A DNA stretch of 24,697 bases from assembly GCA_045631305.1 (NCBI GenBank), contig JAZQUM010000008.1:1-24697 (forward strand), in the 5' to 3' direction. Under the pieces are notes generated by a model that saw only the letters and a program-made list of their open reading frames with translations, searched no databases and was not told the origin of the DNA. The position numbers and the translations under genes were made by a program. Of this stretch, positions 19,532-24,697 are shown piece by piece. The stretch is from JAZQUM01 sp045631305 (GTDB lineage: Bacteria > Bacillota > Clostridia > Oscillospirales > Oscillospiraceae). Position 1 is the first letter of the stretch; each line of letters begins with the position of its first letter.

Positions 19532-21329
19532 ATGCAAAGGGTTCAACGGTAATGGTGCAGCTCACTTCGAAGGTGCGGTTCCAGGGGAGGTAGCCATCGG
19601 TGATGGCAACGCCGCCGATCTCTTTTTCTTCCAAAGGCGCAAGGGAAGTGAGAATGCTGCTGCCGGTGAGATTTTCACACAGCGCTCCACTCTTTTCTCT
19701 CAGGATCTCATCCACCTTGCGGGAGAGAAGATCCATCTGCATGGAAGAGCCCAGAATGTTATCGGGGTTCAGGTGCAGGGAGTTTACGATGAAGCTATTG
19801 AGAAGGGGCTTGGTCTCGGTTTTGAAAGGGATGGAGAGCATGAGACCTTCTGCCATGGATTTGACGAAGGCTTCGTCGCAGGCATTCGACTTATCTTCAC
19901 AGCAGGCCAGGTAGAGGTAGCGGGCAAAACCCTGAGAGATCCCCGCGCCTGCCACAATGGCCAAATCGCAGTACCCTGCGTAGCCGATGAGAGAGCCAAG
20001 GGAGATTTCGCTCATAAGTCTGCTTTGCAGCGCAGGGTAGGAATTGTCGGAAGCATCCAGCAAAATGGTGGGGATCTTGTTTTCTTCGTTTTCCTTCAAG
20101 TGCGCAAGGAGAGTGTCTATATATTCTGCCGACTTTTCCTCCTCCGCGGGAGCGCTGAGGGCAAGGATCTGGAGGTCTGCCTCTGCGGGAGTATCTACTT
20201 CGTAGCCATCCAGCGCTTCTACGTGGAAGGTGACGGTATCGCAATAGACCTGATGGTCATAGGGGGTGGCAGGCTTATTTTCGCCGCCGCCGAAATACTC
20301 GGTGTAAACGGCGATGGGGCGGTTGTAGGCATCCTGTGCCATGCGGGCAATGAGCATCATGGCAAGGTCATCCACACCGTTTAAGAGGATGTCACCCATA
20401 TTGCGCTGTGCAATAAGGTTTTCAAGGTAGCGCAGCTCCGCCGTCTGAATGTTGCTCTCGGCAGAAGAATCGTCCACACCGATCATGAAGTGGAAGTTTT
20501 TGAATTTTTCACCGCTGCAAGAGGTCAGGAGATATTCCGTGAGATGCAGCTTGCGCGCGCGGGCAGAGAGATAATCCGCCACCACCTCTTCGGTGAGAAG
20601 GACCCGTTGGGCCTCGTCTTCCACGCTGTCCACGGCGTATTTGGTTTCTGCGCCGAAGGGGTAGGTATTTACCACGTCTTCAAAGCTGGGCTCCAGCGTG
20701 TTCACTTCAGGGCGGGGGACTTTTCCGTAGCTGCGGATGGCATTGTAGTAAGCAAGGTCAAAGCCGTCATAGCCCACGGTGGAGGCAAGGCGCATGACGC
20801 TGTCAAAAAGGTACACGCGGTTATTTTCGTCCTCAGCCAGAGAGAGGAGATAGGTTTCCATGGCTTCGTCTTCGGAAAGCACCGTGCCGTCAGGGAAAAG
20901 GATATCTTCACTTTCCGTCATGGCGCGGGAATTGACCAGACCCCCGGAAAGCAGCTGGTCGCAGGAGAGAAGGAAGGTGTTGCAGCCAAGGGCATCCATT
21001 TCCGCTACCCATTGCAGCAGCGCGCCGCGGTCACCGTGACCTGTGCCGTTTTCGTTGCGGGGCTGTCCGTCAAGGCGGGTGGCATAGAGGTCCACATCGG
21101 GCAGCAGCACCGTGTAGCCCAAAGACTGGGCCAGATATACCGCGCGCTCCAGATTATCGGGTCTGTCATCCAGCGGCACATAGGCAACGGTGCGGGCGTA
21201 ATCTTCCACCGCGCCGCTTTGCAGGCTGTCCCCTAAAGGCAGGCTTTGGGGTGCGCGGAGGCAAAGGAGCCACAGCGCCGCGCAGAGCAGTATGGTCAGC
21301 GCCGAAAAGGCGCAGAAGCGTTTTTTCAT
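19530..21329 (-). CDS. Secreted or membrane-anchored DUF4127-family protein
   Basis: 599 residues. An N-terminal hydrophobic segment (residues 5-24) after MKKR is a signal peptide or anchor. The mature part starts with VAYVPLDDRPDN (48-59), the signature of the DUF4127 family, and includes LLSCDQLLSGGLVNSR, MIGVDDSSAESNIQ and NGVDDLAMMLIAR. The repeated Asp-rich motifs suggest a metal or sugar-phosphate site, but the biochemical role is not known to me. The start follows TTTGGAGG. It lies 24 bases after the deaminase stop, so both genes are probably expressed from the promoter at 21850-21878. Export signals on a protein paired with a cytoplasmic deaminase make a shared pathway uncertain. Confidence 0.88.
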   Translation of the reverse strand: MKKRFCAFSALTILLCAALWLLCLRAPQSLPLGDSLQSGAVEDYARTVAYVPLDDRPDNLERAVYLAQSLGYTVLLPDVDLYATRLDGQPRNENGTGHGDRGALLQWVAEMDALGCNTFLLSCDQLLSGGLVNSRAMTESEDILFPDGTVLSEDEAMETYLLSLAEDENNRVYLFDSVMRLASTVGYDGFDLAYYNAIRSYGKVPRPEVNTLEPSFEDVVNTYPFGAETKYAVDSVEDEAQRVLLTEEVVADYLSARARKLHLTEYLLTSCSGEKFKNFHFMIGVDDSSAESNIQTAELRYLENLIAQRNMGDILLNGVDDLAMMLIARMAQDAYNRPIAVYTEYFGGGENKPATPYDHQVYCDTVTFHVEALDGYEVDTPAEADLQILALSAPAEEEKSAEYIDTLLAHLKENEENKIPTILLDASDNSYPALQSRLMSEISLGSLIGYAGYCDLAIVAGAGISQGFARYLYLACCEDKSNACDEAFVKSMAEGLMLSIPFKTETKPLLNSFIVNSLHLNPDNILGSSMQMDLLSRKVDEILREKSGALCENLTGSSILTSLAPLEEKEIGGVAITDGYLPWNRTFEVSCTITVEPFA

Positions 21330-21353
21330 AAAGAACCTCCAAAGGCAGGCTTG

Positions 21354-21818
21354 TTATCCCTTAGCGTGGCCGCTGAAATAGGCTTCCAGAACTTTCAGGC
21401 TTTCTTCCCGCAGCACACCGCCTGTGACAAGGGGCTTGCGGAAAGAGTTTTCAAAAACGGGCTGGCAGGAGCTGCAGCCGGGATTGCCCAGCATTTCTTC
21501 CAGTTCGGCATTGCTGGCGCCGAATACCAGCCGACCAAGATTCACCCAGACCATGGCACCGCTGCACATGAAGCAGGGCTCGCAGCTGGAGTACATGGTG
21601 TAATCCTTCAGATCGGTGATGCCCGTTTCAGCAACGAAACGGCGCAGCAGACCCATTTCGGCGTGGAAGGTGGGGTCGTTTTGGGTATAGATCTGGTTTT
21701 CGTTAGTATAGACGATCTCGCCGTCTTTTACCAGCACCGCGCCAAAAGGCTCGTTGCCGTGCGCTACGGCTGCGGCGGACAGTTCAATGGCTTTTTGCAT
21801 GAAGAAAGTATCGTTCAT
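21354..21818 (-). CDS. Guanine deaminase-like nucleobase/nucleoside deaminase
   Basis: 154 residues. Zinc-dependent deaminase: NEPFGAVLVKDGEI near the N-terminus, HAE at residues 52-54 (NDPTFHAEMGLLRR) and PCxxC (CEPCFMCSGAMVW; Cys82 and Cys85). The NDPT-HAE context and the length fit the GuaD/TadA-like group, in which GuaD converts guanine to xanthine. Cys115 and Cys118 (GCSSCQ), near the C-terminus, may be extra. GAGGT precedes the ATG at 21818 by 7 bases. Distinguishing guanine deaminase from tRNA or other base deaminases needs phylogeny. It is followed by a DUF4127 gene in the same transcription unit. Confidence 0.85.
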   Translation of the reverse strand: MNDTFFMQKAIELSAAAVAHGNEPFGAVLVKDGEIVYTNENQIYTQNDPTFHAEMGLLRRFVAETGITDLKDYTMYSSCEPCFMCSGAMVWVNLGRLVFGASNAELEEMLGNPGCSSCQPVFENSFRKPLVTGGVLREESLKVLEAYFSGHAKG

Positions 21819-21849
21819 GGTATGTACCTCGCTTTTGTGTTTTTATTTC

Positions 21850-21878
21850 AGTTTAACACAAAATTTTCCCGTCTTCAA
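21850..21878 (-). promoter_or_regulatory. Promoter for the deaminase-DUF4127 unit
   Basis: On the minus strand TTGAAG (21873-21878) and TAAACT (21850-21855), spacer 17 bases. Two mismatches in each box. It is back to back with the SulP promoter 33 bases away. Confidence 0.55.
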
Positions 21879-21911
21879 CGGCTGAAAAAGTGCGGTTTTC
21901 TTGGAAATTAC

Positions 21912-21940
21912 TTGCAAAATCCGTCAAATTCTGCTATACT
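21912..21940 (+). promoter_or_regulatory. Promoter for the SulP transporter gene
   Basis: TTGCAA (21912-21917) and TATACT (21935-21940) with a 17-base spacer. Transcription should start near 21947, giving a leader of about 50 bases before the GGAGG ribosome site and ATG. Confidence 0.7.
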
Positions 21941-21943
21941 TAT

Positions 21944-21971
21944 CCGCTGTGCGACAAGCGGTGAAACCGCT
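21944..21971 (+). promoter_or_regulatory. Leader with two mutually exclusive hairpins
   Basis: AGCGG (21957-21961) is complementary both to CCGCT at 21944-21948 and to CCGCT at 21967-21971, so two 5-bp hairpins compete. They lie just after the promoter and before the ribosome site. The first arm straddles the expected transcription start, so only the second hairpin may be fully transcribed. No riboswitch family is recognised. Confidence 0.35.
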
Positions 21972-21997
21972 GAATATAAAGACACGGAGGTTTCGTT

Positions 21998-23254
21998 ATG
22001 GATCTCAAACCTATGCTTTTTACTACGCTGAAAACCTATTCCAGGAAGGACCTGGTAAATGATATCGTTGCAGGTATCATCGTTGCCATTATCGCGCTGC
22101 CCCTTTCCATCGCTCTGGCGCTGGCCAGCGGCGTTGGCCCCGAAGAAGGTCTCTACACCGCCATTGTGGCAGGTTTCCTGATCTCCGCATTCGGCGGCAG
22201 CACCGTGCAGATCGCGGGCCCCACCGCAGCCTTTGCCACCATCGTTGCCGGCATCGTTGCTGAAAAGGGTATGGAAGGCCTGATGATGGCCACCTTGATG
22301 GCAGGTGCTATCCTTGTGGTCATGGGCCTTTGCCGTCTGGGCAAGCTCATTCGCTTTGTGCCCCATCCCATCACCGTGGGCTTTACCGCAGGTATTGCTG
22401 TCACCATTCTCATCGGCCAGTTCAAGGACTTCTTCGGCATCACCTATCCCGAAGGCTTCAAGCCCATTGAAACCGTGGAAAAACTGGAAGGTTTCATTGA
22501 AAACATCTCCACCATCAACCTTTGGGGTGTTGTAGTTGGCGTGGTGAGCCTTGTGATCCTCATCGTTTGGCCCAAGCTCAAGGGCGTCAGCAAGATCCCC
22601 GGCTCTCTGGTAGCCGTTCTCCTTGGCGCAGCAGCCGTTGCGCTGCTGGATCTGCCTGTTAACACCATCGGTGATCTCTACACCGTGGAAGGCGGTCTTC
22701 CCAAGTTCCATGTGCCCGTATTCAACGTGGAACTGGCTGGCTCCGTTGTGATGGATGCCATCACCATTGCTGTTCTGGCCGCTATTGAATCTCTCCTCTC
22801 CTGCGTGGTGGCAGACAATATGACCGGCACCAAGCACCGCTCCAATGCCGAACTGGTGGCACAGGGTATCGGTAACGTCGGTTCTGCTCTCTTTGGCGGT
22901 ATCCCTGCTACCGGCGCTATCGCCCGCACCGCTGCCAACATTAAAAATGGCGGCAAGAGCCCCATTGCAGGTATGGTCCATGCCATCGTGCTGCTTTTGG
23001 TGATGGTGGTCTTCATGCCTTACGCATCCCTCATCCCCATGCCCGTCATCGCAGCTGTGCTCTTCATCGTGGCTTATAACATGAGCCACTGGCACGCTTT
23101 CGTGGATATCATCCGCGAAAAGGACGCTGTGGATATTCTGGTGCTGGTGTTGACCTTCGCTCTCACCGTGATCTTCGATCTGGTAGTAGCCATCGCTGTA
23201 GGTCTTGGCCTTTATTACATCATCTTTTTTGCCAAGAAGCTCATCAAGAAGTAA
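21998..23254 (+). CDS. SulP-family (SLC26-like) anion transporter without STAS domain
   Basis: 418 residues, almost entirely hydrophobic segments with short loops. The N-terminus has DLVNDIVAGIIVAIIALPLSIALAL, GVGPEEGLYTAIVAGF and QIAGPTAAFATI, the conserved SulP core. IGNVGSALFGGIPATGAIARTAANI and AVDILVLVLTFALTVIFDL match the later helices. SulP proteins move sulfate, bicarbonate, dicarboxylates or other anions across the membrane; the substrate here is open. The protein stops just after the last helix (FAKKLIKK), where most family members continue into a cytoplasmic STAS domain, so it is about 100-150 residues short. A terminator follows at once, so no STAS remnant remains. The start is supported by GGAGG. 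Confidence 0.92.
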   Translation: MDLKPMLFTTLKTYSRKDLVNDIVAGIIVAIIALPLSIALALASGVGPEEGLYTAIVAGFLISAFGGSTVQIAGPTAAFATIVAGIVAEKGMEGLMMATLMAGAILVVMGLCRLGKLIRFVPHPITVGFTAGIAVTILIGQFKDFFGITYPEGFKPIETVEKLEGFIENISTINLWGVVVGVVSLVILIVWPKLKGVSKIPGSLVAVLLGAAAVALLDLPVNTIGDLYTVEGGLPKFHVPVFNVELAGSVVMDAITIAVLAAIESLLSCVVADNMTGTKHRSNAELVAQGIGNVGSALFGGIPATGAIARTAANIKNGGKSPIAGMVHAIVLLLVMVVFMPYASLIPMPVIAAVLFIVAYNMSHWHAFVDIIREKDAVDILVLVLTFALTVIFDLVVAIAVGLGLYYIIFFAKKLIKK

Positions 23255-23258
23255 ACAG

Positions 23259-23290
23259 AAAAGATCCCTCGAAATCGAGGGATCTTTTTT
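23259..23290. terminator. Bidirectional intrinsic terminator after SulP
   Basis: 13-bp perfect stem (23259-23271 with 23276-23288), loop AAAT, with six T on the plus strand and an A-tract on the other side. It also ends the minus-strand gene whose stop is at 23293. Confidence 0.92.
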
Positions 23291-23292
23291 CT

Positions 23293-23604
23293 TTAGAAAT
23301 TGTAGTGGGGAAGATGGCTGTATTCTTCGGGGATCTCGTAATCATAGCAGCCAAGCCCTTTCACGCGGGAAGAGGGTTCTTGAGGAAAAGCGTGGCGGGT
23401 AAGATAGTCGATAAAATCCGGCGCACCGAAAACTGCCCCCATGATGCCCTCTTCAAAGGGGCGCAGGAACTTTTCTTTTTCCGGGCCGTGCCAAACCCAG
23501 TTGGCGGCAAAATCCCAGCAGTATTTTTCCAGATTGTCGGCCACCTCATCCGGCACAAGGTAGATCACGGCCTCGCTATCGTGGCTGAGGATCACTTCTT
23601 TCAT
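23293..23604 (-). CDS. Conserved small protein of unknown function
   Basis: 103 residues, soluble, acidic, no signal peptide or membrane segment. It resembles a small Firmicutes family I know only as hypothetical, by pattern: an N-terminal VIYLVPDEVADNLEKYCWDF, a Trp-rich centre (NWVWHGPE), DFIDYLTRHAFP, and a C-terminus with LGCYD and LPHYNF. The start at 23604 follows AAAGGAGG; an open frame continues far upstream but crosses the opposite gene's promoter and start. Role unknown. Confidence 0.85.
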   Translation of the reverse strand: MKEVILSHDSEAVIYLVPDEVADNLEKYCWDFAANWVWHGPEKEKFLRPFEEGIMGAVFGAPDFIDYLTRHAFPQEPSSRVKGLGCYDYEIPEEYSHLPHYNF

Positions 23605-23680
23605 GGGCGTTGCCTCCTTTTTAAAGATAGGTTTATTGTAGAGGAAGGGCGGCGGATTTTTGTTACGAAATTTAAAATTC

Positions 23681-23709
23681 TTCCCAAAGAAACAAAAATA
23701 CCTTACAAT
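23681..23709 (+). promoter_or_regulatory. Promoter for the pseudouridine synthase gene
   Basis: TTCCCA (23681-23686) and TACAAT (23704-23709) with a 17-base spacer. Its position rules out the in-frame ATG codons at 23660 and 23708 as translation starts and supports the GTG at 23735. Confidence 0.55.
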
Positions 23710-23734
23710 GGAGAAAAGAAAGGAGGGGGGCCTT

Positions 23735-24592
23735 GTGCGCACTGTGTGCTTTACCGTGCCGGAAGAACTGGCGGGCAAAAAAGTGAAAAGCATTCTCTGC
23801 CATGAACTGCGCATGGCGGAAAGCCTTGTGGCAAGAGTGAAGCTGCGGGAAACGGGCATCCTTTTAAACGGCATCCGCAGCCGCACCAATGAGGTGGTCT
23901 CTGCGGGGGACGTGCTCACCGTGGAAGTGGGGGATGAGAAAACTGCCCCCAAAGGCCCGGCTCCCGAAGGCATCGTCTATGAGGATGAGGATATCATCGT
24001 TTTCTCTAAGCCGCCAAACCTTGCCTCCCACGGGCGGCGTGAAAAAGGCGGGGACACGGTGGAGAGTTTGCTGCGGGGTTATCTCGGCTCTGCGGTGCAT
24101 CTCATAAACCGCCTTGATTTTGGCACCAGCGGTCTTATGGTCATTGCAAAAAGCACCTATGCGACAGATCTTCTTCGCCGCGCGCTCCATACCGACGATT
24201 TTTTCCGCGAGTATCTTGCAGTGACGGCAGGTGAGCCGGACTGGGAGGAAAAAGACATTGACCTTCCCATTCTGCGTGAGGGGGAGGAGCATTATCGCTC
24301 TGTGGGGGAAGGCGGTCTTGCGGCCCAGACTCGCTGCCGCGTTCTGGCGCGGAAGAATGGCCGCGCCCTTGTGGCTGCCCGCCCTGTGACGGGCCGCACC
24401 CATCAGATCCGCGTGCATATGGCGGCGGTGGGCTACCCCCTTGTAGGGGACTGGCTCTATGGCACAGCCACGGAGGAGATCAATCGCCCTGCCTTACATA
24501 GCCACTTGCTTGCTCTGCGCCAGCCCATCACGGGGGAACGCATCGAACTTACGGCGGAGCTGCCACAGGACATGGCAAAACTCATGAAATAA
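23735..24592 (+). CDS. RluA-family pseudouridine synthase
   Basis: 285 residues from a GTG start preceded by AGGAGG. It converts uridine to pseudouridine in rRNA or tRNA. An S4-like RNA-binding N-terminal region (about 15-65: VKSILCHEL, GILLNGIRSR) precedes the catalytic domain with IIVFSKPPNLASHG, the active-site motif INRLDFGTSGLMVIAKS (Asp128; the common form is HRLD, here N replaces H), ARPVTGRTHQIRVHMA and GYPLVGDWLYG. The domain order matches RluD/RluC-like proteins. The target uridines cannot be told from sequence. Transcription probably starts near 23716. No clear T-tract terminator follows. Confidence 0.93.
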   Translation: MRTVCFTVPEELAGKKVKSILCHELRMAESLVARVKLRETGILLNGIRSRTNEVVSAGDVLTVEVGDEKTAPKGPAPEGIVYEDEDIIVFSKPPNLASHGRREKGGDTVESLLRGYLGSAVHLINRLDFGTSGLMVIAKSTYATDLLRRALHTDDFFREYLAVTAGEPDWEEKDIDLPILREGEEHYRSVGEGGLAAQTRCRVLARKNGRALVAARPVTGRTHQIRVHMAAVGYPLVGDWLYGTATEEINRPALHSHLLALRQPITGERIELTAELPQDMAKLMK

Positions 24593-24596
24593 AAAC

Positions 24597-24697
24597 CGTC
24601 TGCGGCGCATTTCAATCATTTTTTGCGGCGACATGCGCGGTGCAAAAAATACTTCTCGCGGAGCGTGCGTGCGAGGGAAACGAGTGCGGGAAGCGGA
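24597..24697. repeat. Palindrome-rich tail of the window
   Basis: After the pseudouridine synthase stop no gene is visible. There is a perfect 9-bp inverted repeat ATTTTTTGC (24618-24626) / GCAAAAAAT (24642-24650) with a 15-base loop. GCGCAT (24605-24610) and ATGCGC (24633-24638) form a competing pair. CTCGC and GCGAG repeat further right, up to the window edge. It may be a terminator variant or the start of a palindromic repeat cut by the window. Confidence 0.35.

Noticed and set aside
21908..23095. A 395-codon minus-strand frame opposite the SulP gene
   Set aside because: Reverse complement of a hydrophobic transporter; the His/Asp/Gly-rich product is typical of antisense translation.
1..24697. 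CRISPR array, tRNA genes, prophage or transposase genes
   Set aside because: Looked for on both strands; no regularly spaced repeats, cloverleaf-type segments or recombinase motifs were recognised.

Overview
The window reads as a chromosomal segment of an anaerobic, endospore-forming member of the Clostridia. It is mid-to-high G+C for that class, and an Oscillospiraceae/Ruminococcaceae-type gut bacterium is my best guess. The clues are a SpoVAC spore-membrane protein, several radical-SAM enzymes, strong AGGAGG-type ribosome sites, sigma-A-type promoters, an SLH-domain surface protein and a SulP transporter. No tRNA, rRNA, CRISPR array, insertion sequence, phage gene or integrase is visible. 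Coding is dense, with no gap over about 180 bases.

Layout. (1) Positions 2-3664, plus strand: the end of purL, then guaB and folD, a purine/one-carbon operon with gaps of 18 and 12 bases. The guaB product is of the Tritrichomonas foetus-like type. An 81-bp imperfect palindrome and a strong bidirectional terminator follow. (2) 3816-4663, minus: two small membrane proteins, each ending at a nearly identical terminator. (3) 4685-8319, plus: trmO, a dCMP-deaminase-type protein, and a 763-residue fusion of a polysaccharide pyruvyl transferase domain to a ferredoxin/FrhB-like module. The terminator of this unit appears to lie inside the convergent methyltransferase gene (8320-9105, minus), whose stop codon abuts that of the fusion gene. 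(4) 9241-12027, plus: radical SAM/SPASM protein, mutY and a PflX-type radical SAM protein in one tight operon. (5) 12063-14960, minus: a secreted phosphodiester-glycosidase-domain protein with Ig-like regions and three SLH repeats. (6) 15084-17695, minus: an XRE-HTH/transmembrane/NfeD fusion, an SPFH (stomatin-like) protein and a two-half nitroreductase. (7) hemW (minus), divergent from a stand-alone spoVAC (plus) with a sigma-G-like promoter. (8) 19530-21818, minus: a nucleobase deaminase and a DUF4127 protein. (9) 21998-23254, plus: a SulP transporter lacking STAS, with a leader that can form two exclusive hairpins. (10) A conserved 103-residue protein (minus), an RluA-type pseudouridine synthase (plus), and a palindrome-rich tail.

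The most unusual item is the XRE-HTH/NfeD fusion next to its SPFH partner. It joins a DNA-binding domain to a protein family normally involved in membrane organisation, which suggests a membrane-tethered regulator that reports on SPFH/NfeD microdomains. Also worth a second look are the pyruvyl-transferase/FrhB fusion, the terminator hidden in an opposite-strand coding sequence, the orphan spoVAC, and the T. foetus-type IMPDH carrying the residues linked to mycophenolic-acid resistance.
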